A stretch of 64,000 bases of DNA from Alloscardovia sp963543015 (GTDB taxonomy: Bacteria > Actinomycetota > Actinomycetes > Actinomycetales > Bifidobacteriaceae), in NCBI GenBank assembly GCA_963543015.1, contig CAUTYZ010000011.1, positions 1-64,000 of the forward strand, written 5' to 3'. Each line of letters begins with the position of its first letter. The stretch's first letter is position 1. The position numbers were made by a program, and so were the translations under genes. Below the pieces are notes generated by a model. The model had not been told where the DNA came from. It did no database searches and saw only the letters and a list, made by a program, of their open reading frames with translations. Below, piece after piece: positions 1-8,602 of the stretch.

Positions 1-2
1 AC

Positions 3-95
3 AAGCTCGAGGCTGATGGTGTTGCAGCATTCATCAAGTCTTGGGATTCCGTAATCGCTGATGTTCAGGCTGGTATCGATCGCGTTAACGCATAG
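3..95 (+). CDS. tal: transaldolase, C-terminal end (partial)
   Basis: This is the last 30 codons of a gene that enters from the left edge. The translation ends with KSWDSVIADVQAGIDRVNA, which I recognise as the C-terminus of bifidobacterial transaldolase, the pentose-phosphate enzyme that transfers a dihydroxyacetone unit and feeds the fructose-6-phosphate phosphoketolase shunt. Only the tail is present, so no catalytic residues can be checked. The neighbouring secG-tpiA-pgk block agrees with this assignment. Confidence 0.8.
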   Translation, partial: KLEADGVAAFIKSWDSVIADVQAGIDRVNA

Positions 96-483
96 TTTTC
101 GCTTCGTTTAGTAAGTCAAATCTGGAACTAAGTCAAGTCTGGATTCGTGCAATTCTGGTCTGGAATAAGGCTAGGCTTGATTCACGGCGATGAGCTCGCT
201 TCGGGTGAGCTGACTTAAGAATGATAGGCGTCTTGCCACAATTGGGCGGTGAGGCGCCTTTCTTGTATGGGGCGTGGCGGTTGGTACGTGGTGCTTGGTG
301 ATTGGAGCGAGTCACTTCTTTTGCACTTTCTTCCATACGGAGGGTATTTAACGGCCATTCTTACACCATTAATGGAAGAAGATGCAAACAAATAGTTCAG
401 GCCCCGCGACACACTTATTCACATTCGTTCACATTGTTTTTAAAAGTAGGCATTGAGCTCTCTTCGCGTGTTCAATATGAGTT
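96..483. other. intergenic region with weak hairpin and inverted-repeat element
   Basis: No convincing gene lies here. A weak hairpin (AGGCG at 226-230 with CGCCT at 255-259, followed by TTTCTT) may end the transaldolase transcript. A 7-bp stem closed by a TTCGG loop lies at about 191-209. The inverted-repeat element at 317-392 is listed separately. No clear ribosome binding site precedes the ATG at 484. Confidence 0.5.
317..392. repeat. inverted-repeat element L1 upstream of first nuclease-like gene
   Basis: The left arm TTTGCACTTTCTTCCAT (320-336) faces the right arm ATGGAAGAAGATGCAAACA (372-390). The arms are complementary over 17 positions with two mismatches. From the G of the left GCA (323) to the C of the right TGC (385) is 63 bp, the same span as in the elements at 2031 and 44242. 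The interior carries GGAGGG but no gene. It lies 92 bp before the start of the gene at 484. Confidence 0.6.
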
Positions 484-1878
484 ATGAGAAAAAATGCCCA
501 TTTGTCATCAGACCACAGTACCTCGAGTACCGCGCAGAACCGTACTGAGCAGCACGATAGCGATCAACTAAATACCGCGAAAACAGCAAAGCTCACAGCA
601 TCCTCAGACGAAACTGCTTATACGAATCTGTGTAAGCCACGAGGAAACGCTGAATATCGCCGTGCGAAGCGACGCTGCATGAAGACCAATACGAACCGCA
701 ACACACACCTCACTACGAAGGCCAATTCTGCTTCAAGTACCATTGAGAACCGAGACTCCACAAACGTTGACGCATCATTGTCACAAGATGCTCGTCAAGC
801 CACACACTTGATTGAGCCACTTCCTGGATATTTCATAGAAGCGCAGATATGGGCTCACAAGAGTGCATACGAAAAGGTTATTACAATTATCCTTGCCCTT
901 GCTATAAACCATCCTTGCTGGCCTGTTTCTACCGTTTCGGCTGCGGCTCTTCTTGGCGCGTTCAGCAGCATGAATCGAGACTTGTATAGATTCGTTCACT
1001 TCGCTGCTGACCGTCATACTTCATCAAAACAACGCACGCGTTTGCCCATTAGATTTCACTATATCCGGCAGTGCCGCCCGGAACAGATTAAGGAGTTCAT
1101 TTTCGGGGAAGCGCCTACCCTGCTCAGTGATCATCCGGAGGATAGATATATTCCGTTAACAGATACAGTTGGCGTTATTTATAATGTAATCGTCACATCA
1201 CCGCTGCAAACCATGTTCGATTGCATGCGCATGCTTCCTTTTGAGGACGCGATAATTATTTGCGACAAACTTGCAAAAATTTTCCATATTACATATCGCG
1301 ATATCCTCGAATTTGGACTCAAACGTCGGGGTTGCTGGAAAGCGGAAATTGCTCTGTTCAAAGCCAAATTTATTAATCGAAAGTCTGAGAACGGAGGCGA
1401 ATCGTTTTGCCGTGCACGTATGGTTCGTGCCGGGTTAGAAACGCCAATTCTTCAAGTGGAAGTAATGAATCCTCTCTGCAATATATCCAGAGCTACTGGT
1501 CCAACATTCCAACGAACGCGTACAATTCGACCCGATTTCGTTTGGGAGATTTCTGACTCGGATAGCGAAATGAAGTACATCGCAGCTGAACTTGATGGCG
1601 CCCAGAAATATACAAATGCCGAATTCTTTGCTTCAACGAACGCCCAATCAGCGCATGACGTTTTCTTACGTGAAAAAGATCGCGAAAATGCCTTAGTTTT
1701 ACAGGGCTTTAGAATTGTGCGTTTTCAATTCGCGGAAGCTCTCTATGATTCTGGTCGCGATATGGTCAACAAACTCATCAAGTTTGGAGTGCGCATGGTC
1801 AGTAAGCGTGAACGCACACGTCGCACTCGATTGTTGGCACGTTTTATCGGAGAACCGACGCTCATGAGGCTCAATTGA
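484..1878 (+). CDS. AbiEi/DUF559-like protein, possible Vsr-fold nuclease (copy 1)
   Basis: This 464-aa orphan is clearly paralogous to the protein encoded at 42852-44036. Shared blocks are WPVxxVSAAAxLGAF (about residues 140-154), TSPLQTxFDCxRxLPFEDA, ENGGESFCRxRM and the C-terminal RLLARxIGExTLMRL. The last 110 residues (AELDGAQKY, then REKDRENALVLQGFRIVRF) follow the acidic/Lys/Arg pattern of DUF559 or Vsr-type PD-(D/E)XK folds. The SAA.LGA block recalls the AbiEi-type antitoxin fold seen in actinobacterial proteins of this kind. No toxin partner is adjacent. A Ser/Thr/Asn-rich N-terminal stretch of about 110 residues is missing from the paralogue. No good ribosome binding site is visible, so the true start may be further in. 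Both sides carry inverted-repeat elements (317-392, 2031-2105). The function is not known; nuclease activity is an inference. Confidence 0.6.
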   Translation: MRKNAHLSSDHSTSSTAQNRTEQHDSDQLNTAKTAKLTASSDETAYTNLCKPRGNAEYRRAKRRCMKTNTNRNTHLTTKANSASSTIENRDSTNVDASLSQDARQATHLIEPLPGYFIEAQIWAHKSAYEKVITIILALAINHPCWPVSTVSAAALLGAFSSMNRDLYRFVHFAADRHTSSKQRTRLPIRFHYIRQCRPEQIKEFIFGEAPTLLSDHPEDRYIPLTDTVGVIYNVIVTSPLQTMFDCMRMLPFEDAIIICDKLAKIFHITYRDILEFGLKRRGCWKAEIALFKAKFINRKSENGGESFCRARMVRAGLETPILQVEVMNPLCNISRATGPTFQRTRTIRPDFVWEISDSDSEMKYIAAELDGAQKYTNAEFFASTNAQSAHDVFLREKDRENALVLQGFRIVRFQFAEALYDSGRDMVNKLIKFGVRMVSKRERTRRTRLLARFIGEPTLMRLN

Positions 1879-2177
1879 TTCTATGTAGTTGAAGTTTAGG
1901 CTTCGCGCACTCATACACGCAACTGTCTTGCGTGTGTAAAGCACATGCTATCCACGGTTCCATATGTGAGTGTGGATGGAAAAAGGAGTTTTTAATATCG
2001 CCAGGTGAGGCAGAATGCTGTGCTATAAACTTTTTTGCATCTTTGATCAAAAACCGGGAGGAAATATTAGATTAGAGCTTCTTCGATGTAAGAAAATGCA
2101 AAAAATTAAATCTGATAGCGCGGGAATCAGCCTTCTCAACCTCTCATCCCCTGCCCGCTCTTCCGCTGTACACGCAT
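1879..2177. other. intergenic region after nuclease-like gene
   Basis: No gene is supported. An open frame at 2015-2215 has unconvincing composition and overlaps both the repeat at 2031-2105 and the secG terminator. The stretch contains that repeat and a GGGAGG run at its centre, but no start codon at a suitable distance. Confidence 0.5.
2031..2105. repeat. inverted-repeat element L4 downstream of first nuclease-like gene
   Basis: TTTTTTGCAT (2031-2040) faces ATGCAAAAAA (2096-2105), a perfect 10-bp inverted repeat. The GCA (2037) to TGC (2099) span is 63 bp, matching elements L1 and E2. Beyond the TTTTTTGCA core the arms match poorly (TTGATCA on the left, TGTAAG on the right). Confidence 0.55.
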
Positions 2178-2213
2178 ACAAAAGGTGGCCTGCTCTCGAG
2201 CAACAGACCACCT
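2178..2213 (-). terminator. intrinsic terminator of the tpiA-secG transcript
   Basis: Read on the minus strand, AGGTGG pairs with CCACCT, with further pairing towards a CTCGAG-centred loop, and TTTTG follows. It lies 32 bp after the secG stop codon, which fits a factor-independent terminator. Confidence 0.8.
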
Positions 2214-2244
2214 AAATCTTTAAGTCACATCAATTGTGCGTAAA

Positions 2245-2505
2245 TTACGCTCCCAAACCGTACTTGACCATGAAATCAAGACCGATAATAATTGCAATCC
2301 ACAACAATGCAACGATTACGGTGATACGATTCAAGTTACGTTCAGCGACGCCGGATGTACCTGCATTTGCCGAAATTCCGCCACCGAACATATCCGAAAG
2401 GCCGCCGCCCTTACCCTTATGCATGAGAATAAGCGCGGTAAGCATGATGCTCAAAATCACGACGATAACTTCGAGCGTTACCTTGAGAACGAACAACCAG
2501 TTCAT
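2245..2505 (-). CDS. secG: preprotein translocase subunit SecG
   Basis: SecG is the small membrane subunit of the SecYEG export channel. The 86-aa product has two hydrophobic segments, about residues 4-25 and 56-76, around the conserved glycine-rich cytoplasmic loop KGKGGGLSDMFGGG. I place the start at the ATG at 2505 because GGGAGG lies five bases before it; a TTG start four codons upstream is possible but would overlap that site. The gene follows tpiA on the same strand, the usual bifidobacterial order, and is closed by the terminator at 2178-2213. Confidence 0.92.
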   Translation of the reverse strand: MNWLFVLKVTLEVIVVILSIMLTALILMHKGKGGGLSDMFGGGISANAGTSGVAERNLNRITVIVALLWIAIIIGLDFMVKYGLGA

Positions 2506-2653
2506 TACACCTCCCAATAAAAGCTAATTAAAGAATACCCTATACCAACGAAAACTGCGAAACGACATGCAGATGCGTGACATAATATGCAAAAAATTGG
2601 TCTGTCTTATGCACATACTGCACCCACGATACTGCTAATACTGCTCTGCAGTC

Positions 2654-3454
2654 TTATCGATTTTTTGCAGCTTTGCTCGTCAAGCGCACAATTGTAGAAA
2701 ATTCATCGGGCTCCAAACTAGCTCCCCCGACGAGGAATCCATCCATGTTCCGCGCTTCATTCATCAAAAGCGTTGAATTTGTAGCAGTTACAGATCCGCC
2801 ATACACGATACGCACCTTCTGCGCTGTCTCCTCAGAATAAACGTGCTTGAGATGGTCACGAATAGCCAAGGCTGCGTCTTCAGCAGACTGAGGCGTTGCA
2901 ACCAGTCCAGTGCCAATTGCCCACACTGGCTCATACGCGATAATTAACTTTTGTGCATCTTCTTCCGATAAATCACGCGTAATATCGTCAACCTGTCCAA
3001 CAGCATAGTCGAGCTCAAGGCCAGCACGACGCTCTTCGTATCCCTCGCCTACGCACAGAATTGGGATCATGCCAGCGGTAAGAACTGCGCGTACCTGGTC
3101 AACGAGATTAGCGTCATCATCTGCATAATATCGCCTGCGTTCAGAATGTCCGACCAACACGTACTTGCAGCCTAGGGAAGAGAGCATATCTGCAGAAACG
3201 TCACCAGTGAATGCGCCTTGAGCGGTTTCTGATACTGTTTGCGCGCCATAATTGATATTCAGCTTATCTGCTTCGACGAGAACCTGAACGCTACGAATAG
3301 AGGTAAAAGGTGGCAAAAGAACAATTTCGCATTCGTCGAAATCAAAATGCGCATCACGAAGAAGCCATGCTAACTTTTGCAAAAAATAGGTGGCTTCGCG
3401 ATGATCAAGATTCATCTTCCAATTGCCTACCACCAATGGTTTGCGTTTAATCAT
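2654..3454 (-). CDS. tpiA: triosephosphate isomerase
   Basis: This cytosolic enzyme interconverts dihydroxyacetone phosphate and glyceraldehyde 3-phosphate. The 266-aa product has the substrate lysine in GNWKMN (near residue 11), the catalytic histidine in VGHSERR (about residue 105), the catalytic glutamate in AYEPVWAIGTG, and the phosphate-binding YGGSV. Length is normal for the family. The ATG at 3454 follows GAGTGGA; a GTG two codons earlier is the alternative. The gene lies between pgk and secG. A TATAAT-like -10 on the minus strand (3567-3572) is a possible promoter, but its -35 is poor. Confidence 0.96.
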   Translation of the reverse strand: MIKRKPLVVGNWKMNLDHREATYFLQKLAWLLRDAHFDFDECEIVLLPPFTSIRSVQVLVEADKLNINYGAQTVSETAQGAFTGDVSADMLSSLGCKYVLVGHSERRRYYADDDANLVDQVRAVLTAGMIPILCVGEGYEERRAGLELDYAVGQVDDITRDLSEEDAQKLIIAYEPVWAIGTGLVATPQSAEDAALAIRDHLKHVYSEETAQKVRIVYGGSVTATNSTLLMNEARNMDGFLVGGASLEPDEFSTIVRLTSKAAKNR

Positions 3455-3460
3455 TTCCAC

Positions 3461-3972
3461 TCGTTTCTATGGCTTAAATGCTTTGGTTAGCACGTACGGA
3501 GAATTGGGGTGTAGTGTGCGTGGGCTGCTGGGCTAGCTGCAATATAGCGCTTTTCGCACTATTTGCATTATATTCCGTTGTCTCGCGCTGCACTTTTGGG
3601 CTGTTCGACGCGTGCTATCTGTTTTGGAACTCAGCAGCGCAGCCACGAACGGTACTCCCCCAATTGTTTTTGCATTTCTTCCATGACCTATTTTACAGGC
3701 TCCCATATAATAAGCGTTTTCAACGTTTTAGAAAAACACAAAAACTATTGATGGAAGAAAGTGCAAACAAACAGCAAAGATGTTTCCTCACAAGCTACGT
3801 CTCGCTCGAGCTCATGAGATGTGGCTTTCTTAAGATCTGAGTCTAAAGACATAAGTCTTGAGCTTTGAGCTCTGCGCTTTGTACTTCACGCTTTGAGCAT
3901 CGAACCGCGCCTAGCTCGTCCATCGCTACCCCGCGCTCCACCTTTCAACAGCCAGCAACAGCCTTTCAACAA
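3461..3972. other. long spacer between tpiA and pgk
   Basis: No credible gene occupies this spacer. An open frame at 3478-3840 on the plus strand has Cys/Phe-rich, unlikely protein composition and no ribosome binding site. The spacer contains a possible tpiA -10 box (ATTATA at 3567-3572, minus strand) and the inverted-repeat element at 3664-3770. A low-complexity run of CTTTGAGC-like words lies at about 3856-3900. Confidence 0.5.
3664..3770. repeat. inverted-repeat element L2 between tpiA and pgk
   Basis: The left arm TTTTTGCATTTCTTCCAT (3667-3684) faces the right arm ATGGAAGAAAGTGCAAACAA (3751-3770). These are the same arm sequences as element L1, but the GCA to TGC span is 93 bp (3672 to 3764), 30 bp longer. 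The interior is AT-rich and includes TATAATAAG. The right arm is identical over 20 bases, in reverse complement, to a site inside pyrK. Confidence 0.6.
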
Positions 3973-4006
3973 TTGAGCCAGCCCTGCCATCACAGGACCG
4001 GCTCAA
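3973..4006 (-). terminator. probable terminator of pgk
   Basis: On the minus strand TTGAGCC pairs with GGCTCAA and the stem continues to about 14 pairs (CCTG with CAGG) if two G-T wobbles are allowed. Only a weak T run (TTGTTG) follows. It lies 50 bp beyond the pgk stop codon. Confidence 0.6.
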
Positions 4007-4055
4007 TTACAAACAGCTTGACTAGCTTCTCAACTACTCAAGCACTACTCAAGAG

Positions 4056-5255
4056 CTACTCAAGCACGCTCAAACCAGGAAGCGTCTTTCCCTCGAGGAA
4101 CTCGAGCGAAGCGCCACCACCAGTTGAGATGTGAGAGAACTTGCTCTCATCGAAGCCGAGGTTGCGCACTGCAGAAGCAGAATCGCCACCACCAACGATG
4201 GAGAATGCACCGTTCTCAGCAGTTGCATCAATCAAGCCCTGAGCTACAGCGCGGGTACCGCCAGCAAAGTTTTCGAACTCGAATACACCCATTGGGCCAT
4301 TCCATACAACTGTCTTGGAATCGACAATCTTGTCGTGGAAGAGCTTCTGAGATTCTGGACCAATGTCAAGACCAATCTTGTCAGCTGGAATTGCATCAGC
4401 AGGAACAATCTCGTATGGGCTGTCTGCTGCAAAGCTATCAGCTGCGAGGATATCAGTTGGGAGAACGATTTCAACACCGTTCTTCTCTGCTGTTTCGAGA
4501 TATCCCTTAACGGTCTCAATCTGATCTTCTTCAAGCAAGGACTTACCTACTTCATAGCCCTTTGCCTTGAGGAAGGTGAAGACCATGCCGCCGCCGATAA
4601 CGAGGCGATCTGCCTTGTTGAGCAAGTTGGAGATAACGCCCAACTTATCGGATACCTTCGAACCACCAAGAACGACAGTCAATGGACGCTGTGGGTTGTC
4701 GGTTGCCTTAGAAAGTGCTGTAACTTCCTTCTCTACGAGCAAACCTGCTGCAGCTGGAAGATCAGTTGCAACATCATAGTTTGAACCCTGTGCGCGATGT
4801 ACTACGCCGAAACCATCAGAAACGAATGCATCGCCGAGAGCAGCAATCTTCTTTGCATAAGCTGCGCGTTCTTCTGCATCCTTGGAAGTTTCTTCAGGGT
4901 TGAAGCGAACGTTTTCGAGCAATACAACATCGCCATCGTTCATTGCTGCAACCTTAGCCTGTGCATCCTCACCGTAAGTATCAGATGCCAAAGCTACAGG
5001 AGCGTCCAGAAGCTCGCTCAAACGAGCTGCTACTGGTGCGAGGCTGAGTTCTGGTACAACCTGACCCTTTGGACGACCCAAGTGAGCCATAACGATTACC
5101 TTTGCGCCAGCTTCACGCAATGCGTTGATGGTTGGCAATGCTGCACGGATACGACCATCGTCGGTGATTGTTGTTCCATCCAGTGGGACATTAAAATCAG
5201 CACGAACAAGCACGCGCTTGCCGCTTACATTGCCCAAATCTTTAAGAGTCTTCAT
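4056..5255 (-). CDS. pgk: phosphoglycerate kinase
   Basis: This glycolytic enzyme makes ATP from 1,3-bisphosphoglycerate. The 399-aa product has the N-domain substrate motifs RADFNVPLDG and MAHLGRPKG, the nucleotide-domain GGSKVSDKLGV and the C-terminal GGGDSASAVRNLG. Length is standard. The start chosen is the ATG of MKTLKDLG at 5255, preceded by AAAGGAAG; an upstream in-frame extension of 13 codons lacks a good ribosome binding site. The gene sits between whiA and tpiA, all on the minus strand. Confidence 0.97.
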   Translation of the reverse strand: MKTLKDLGNVSGKRVLVRADFNVPLDGTTITDDGRIRAALPTINALREAGAKVIVMAHLGRPKGQVVPELSLAPVAARLSELLDAPVALASDTYGEDAQAKVAAMNDGDVVLLENVRFNPEETSKDAEERAAYAKKIAALGDAFVSDGFGVVHRAQGSNYDVATDLPAAAGLLVEKEVTALSKATDNPQRPLTVVLGGSKVSDKLGVISNLLNKADRLVIGGGMVFTFLKAKGYEVGKSLLEEDQIETVKGYLETAEKNGVEIVLPTDILAADSFAADSPYEIVPADAIPADKIGLDIGPESQKLFHDKIVDSKTVVWNGPMGVFEFENFAGGTRAVAQGLIDATAENGAFSIVGGGDSASAVRNLGFDESKFSHISTGGGASLEFLEGKTLPGLSVLE

Positions 5256-5303
5256 GAGCTTCCTTTCTTTTCCACCAATAATGAAGTTTACCACTTATGA
5301 AGT

Positions 5304-6263
5304 TTAGTTCTTTTCTGTTGCAGCCGCGCGTTGCTTCTCAACTTTTGTAGCCAATTGAAGCAAACGACGAATTCGGCCAGCAATTGCATCCTTGGTAATT
5401 GGAGGATCTGCCAAACGTCCGAGCTCTTCGAGGCTTGCATCGCCGTGATCGAGGCGCAATTGACCAGCTGCACGCAAATTTTCTGGGATATCGTCACCGA
5501 GAATTTCGAAGGCTTTGCGCACCTTCTGGCTTGCTTCTACAGCTGCCTTTGCGCTACGACGCATGTTCGCATCGTCAAAGTTCGCAAGACGGTTAGCCTT
5601 ACCACGGGTCTCGCCTTCAACGCGCTTTCCGCTCCATTCGCGAGCAGTTGTATTTGCACCCATAAGAATAAGCATGCGCTCGATAACATCAGGATCTGTC
5701 AAACGCACACGTACCGAGCTATTGACGCGATGTGGCTTTGCAGTAATACCCAAACGACGTGCAGCGATAATGAGATCGTTCACTGCTTCTACACTTGGGC
5801 AAACAATTTCCATCAAGCTCGACTTGCCTGGATTGCTCAAACGTCCCTTAGCCAAGAAAGCTCCACGCCAAGCTGCCTTAACTTGAGCGATATTTCCCTG
5901 CACATGCGCAGGAGCAATTCCTAGAACCTCGCGAGAACGCTGATCAAGAAGACCTGTTTGTAGCGCCAAACGCTTTCCATCACGCGCAACAGTTACCAAA
6001 TAGTATTCAACCGATTCACCAGTTGGCAAGGAAGACGACAAAGGCTTGAGAGCAGCCTCATATCCCCACATGTCCTGAATGGTGTTTTGAAGCCATTGTG
6101 CTGCAGAATTACTGGTGAACTGCCCATACACGACAGGCACATTCTTGACAACACGAATACCGCCACCGAAGCGAAGCATGGTCGAGACCTGTGCTTGTTT
6201 CGCTAATGGCGAGTCATCAGTAATTGATACGAGTTCGTTCTTGACCTCGTCGAGCAGTGACAC
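5304..6263 (-). CDS. whiA: DNA-binding protein WhiA
   Basis: WhiA combines a degenerate LAGLIDADG-like N-terminal region with a C-terminal helix-turn-helix. In non-sporulating actinobacteria and Firmicutes it affects cell division and growth. The 319-aa product shows the family C-terminus NLRAAGQLRLDHGDASLEELGRL-type block (about residues 255-280) and ends in a basic helix. The start is a GTG preceded by AGGAGG. It lies between rapZ and pgk, as in related genomes. Confidence 0.93.
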   Translation of the reverse strand: MSLLDEVKNELVSITDDSPLAKQAQVSTMLRFGGGIRVVKNVPVVYGQFTSNSAAQWLQNTIQDMWGYEAALKPLSSSLPTGESVEYYLVTVARDGKRLALQTGLLDQRSREVLGIAPAHVQGNIAQVKAAWRGAFLAKGRLSNPGKSSLMEIVCPSVEAVNDLIIAARRLGITAKPHRVNSSVRVRLTDPDVIERMLILMGANTTAREWSGKRVEGETRGKANRLANFDDANMRRSAKAAVEASQKVRKAFEILGDDIPENLRAAGQLRLDHGDASLEELGRLADPPITKDAIAGRIRRLLQLATKVEKQRAAATEKN

Positions 6264-6385
6264 GGCGCCTCCTTAAGAGCGTGACAGCAGAATATCCGAA
6301 TGTTTAGTCTAACGATAACCGTGGATAGCTGACGATAATACATCTGTGAGCTAACAGTACATCGATAATACCAAGCTAGTGTTAC

Positions 6386-7609
6386 TTAATTGTGACCTAA
6401 TCGCTCGAGTTCACGTGCTGAGACAGTTACGGTAAGGCCACGTTCCTTAAGGCGTCGGGCCAATTCATGACTCATAGCCACCGAACGATGCTGACCGCCC
6501 GTGCATCCCACAGCAATTGTGACAAAATGCTTGTCTTCACGAGCATATCCGTCCAAAGCGATGACAAGTGCTTTTTCATAAGCATCAAGGAATTCTTGAG
6601 CACCCTTACTTGCCAAAACGTACTCGCTGACAGGCTGATCGAGTCCCGTGAGATTACGCAATTCAGGAACCCAGAATGGGTTTGGCAAGAATCGCACATC
6701 GAGAACAAAATCTGCATCCGATGGAACGCCATGCTTAAATCCGAAGCTGAAAATGTGAACGTTAACCGTCGTAGGCCCCGTACCTACAAGAGATTCGTAC
6801 AACTGGGTAGATAATTGATGGATACTCGTTCGCGATGTATCGATGATGACGTCTGCGCGCTCTTTCAGCATTTCCAAAAGTTCGCGCTCTTCAGTAATTC
6901 CATCGATGAGCCTTCGCCCATGCTGCAAAGGATGTGGCCTACGAACGGATTCGTAACGCTTAACCAAAACGTCATCGCTAGCGTTCAGGAAGAGAATTCG
7001 TGTTTTAACGCCCAAATCATCCAAATGCGCGAGCACTTGTGCTAAATCATCAAAATACGAGCGTGATCGAACATCGATAACAGCCGCCAATTTATGCACT
7101 TTTGACCCTGAGGATGTCATCATGTCCACCAAAGGAATCAGCAGCTTCGGAGGCAAATTATCAACTACGTACCATCCAATATCTTCTACACTGTCGGCTG
7201 CACGTGAGCGTCCAGCACCTGACATTCCAGTGATAAGAAGAACTTCGAAATTATCCGTGCGATTTGTGCTCATTGATTCGGATGATTCCTGCATCAATTC
7301 ACTTCCTCTGTCCCCGTTACCAATATTTTTGTTGTCATGGTGAGCATCGACCCTATTCTGACGGGACATGCTGTCGTTCGGGATCGATGCGGCGGCGCAT
7401 TCTGCATCCTGCAATCTTGCCGTGCTTGATGACTGTGCGCTTGATACGATTGATGAGCTTAATGTACTTGACGTTTCAGACAAGACCGGTGAACCGTCCG
7501 CTGAATTATTCCTTGGACTATCCATTGATTCCATAGACTGCTCTGTCGTACGCTGTGGTAGCTGTGACGATGTATTCGTGTCATTTGTCATACTGGTCAT
7601 CTCACTCAT
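6386..7609 (-). CDS. rapZ: RNase adapter RapZ-type P-loop nucleotide-binding protein
   Basis: The RapZ/YvcJ family binds nucleotides and UDP-sugars and regulates cell-wall precursor supply in other bacteria. The Walker A motif GMSGAGRS lies near residues 127-134, and the conserved DVRFLPNPF and GCTGGQHRSV blocks are in the C-terminal half. The product is about 100 residues longer than most family members because of a Ser/Thr/Asn-rich N-terminus. An internal ATG at 7294 (MQESSESM) is preceded by GAGGAA at nine bases and would give a normal 302-aa protein. The upstream frame is open for 105 codons, so the long form may also be real. The gene is followed by whiA. Confidence 0.9.
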   Translation of the reverse strand: MSEMTSMTNDTNTSSQLPQRTTEQSMESMDSPRNNSADGSPVLSETSSTLSSSIVSSAQSSSTARLQDAECAAASIPNDSMSRQNRVDAHHDNKNIGNGDRGSELMQESSESMSTNRTDNFEVLLITGMSGAGRSRAADSVEDIGWYVVDNLPPKLLIPLVDMMTSSGSKVHKLAAVIDVRSRSYFDDLAQVLAHLDDLGVKTRILFLNASDDVLVKRYESVRRPHPLQHGRRLIDGITEERELLEMLKERADVIIDTSRTSIHQLSTQLYESLVGTGPTTVNVHIFSFGFKHGVPSDADFVLDVRFLPNPFWVPELRNLTGLDQPVSEYVLASKGAQEFLDAYEKALVIALDGYAREDKHFVTIAVGCTGGQHRSVAMSHELARRLKERGLTVTVSARELERLGHN

Positions 7610-7702
7610 CGAATCGTCGTATGCCCTTCCATTATGGTTCGCGCACGGTACATCACATACCCCATCGAACTCATGATGAAATGCTTGTTTAGATTGTACA
7701 GC

Positions 7703-8602
7703 TTAGAGTCGTTCAAAAAGCGCTGATTTCATAGCTGAGAATGCGAAATTCGTCACATCAGAAACTGTATTGTGTGTCATGTACGCGACCTGCGCAACAG
7801 CCTGTCGCAGCAACATGTGCTCTCCCCCGCGTACCTTGCCGCCATCAGCAGAAATCACAGTCATCAGAGCCGTTGGTCGTGGATTATAAATCACGTCCAG
7901 CAGATATGTGTTACGGAAAATTCCACGATATGGAAGCCATATCAATTCTTTTGCAATTTCGTCCGTTGCGTGAGCTGTCACTGCAGAAATGATAATTTGC
8001 GCTGCCACACATTCGTGAGAAGCGTATTCCCACGGGCGAACGGTAATTGTCGTGGACGCATTACGATATGACGACATGAGAGATGTCATTGTTTCAGCTT
8101 TTTCGACGTTTCGAGCACATACCGTTATGTCACGTGCACCCATTTCAATGCATGCTGCGATAGCTGACATTGCGGTCGCTCCCGCACCAAGGATGAGCAC
8201 TCGCTTGCCCGTCATGGATTGTATCCGAAATTCGTCAGCGAAAGTAAGACTAATTCCATCAACATCAGTGTTGTACAAAGCAATGCGTGGCATGGCTGGA
8301 TACTGCGAGTTCTTCAACGCCCAATCAAAAACAGCTGTATTTGCCACTCCTAAATAATCGACTCGAGTATCAGCTTTGTCACCGAATTGAAGAGCTTTGT
8401 GCTTGAGCGGCATCGTCATGCTCACTCCTGCCCATGAGTCATCGAGCTGAGAGAAGAAATTTTCGAGTTGGGTCTCAGAAATGTCATGACGTTCATACAC
8501 CCAGTTCGTCAAACCGAGTGCGCGATGAGCGCTATTATGCAACACAGGTGATAGCGAGTGCCCAATTGGCGACCCTAACACCGCTGCATGATGAATAGTC
8601 AT
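7703..8602 (-). CDS. aroE: shikimate dehydrogenase
   Basis: AroE reduces 3-dehydroshikimate with NADPH in aromatic amino acid synthesis. The 299-aa product has the substrate motif GSPIGHSLSPVLHN (about residues 10-23), the catalytic lysine region VSMTMPLKHKA and the nucleotide-binding glycine loop LGAGATAMSA. The ATG at 8602 is preceded by AAGGA; the open frame extends 16 codons further without a good site. It lies between uvrC and rapZ on the same strand. Confidence 0.9.
   Translation of the reverse strand: MTIHHAAVLGSPIGHSLSPVLHNSAHRALGLTNWVYERHDISETQLENFFSQLDDSWAGVSMTMPLKHKALQFGDKADTRVDYLGVANTAVFDWALKNSQYPAMPRIALYNTDVDGISLTFADEFRIQSMTGKRVLILGAGATAMSAIAACIEMGARDITVCARNVEKAETMTSLMSSYRNASTTITVRPWEYASHECVAAQIIISAVTAHATDEIAKELIWLPYRGIFRNTYLLDVIYNPRPTALMTVISADGGKVRGGEHMLLRQAVAQVAYMTHNTVSDVTNFAFSAMKSALFERL

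Noticed and set aside
484..1878. AbiEi/AbiEii type IV toxin-antitoxin pair
   Set aside because: No nucleotidyltransferase-type toxin gene adjoins either copy; only the antitoxin-like region is suggested.
2015..2215. 66-codon open frame after the first nuclease-like gene
   Set aside because: It overlaps the inverted repeat and the secG terminator and lacks a start signal.
2588..2669. TGCAAAAAA (2588) and TTTTTTGCA (2661) as another member of the 63-bp family
   Set aside because: They face away from each other rather than inward, lack the CGGAAC or CTTCCAT half, and the second is part of the tpiA coding end.
3567..3572. Strong tpiA promoter at the TATAAT on the minus strand
   Set aside because: No acceptable -35 lies at 16-18 bp, so it is only noted as a possible -10 element.
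3478..3840. 120-codon open frame between tpiA and pgk
   Set aside because: It has no ribosome binding site, an improbable Cys/Phe/Leu-rich composition, and it runs through the repeat element L2.
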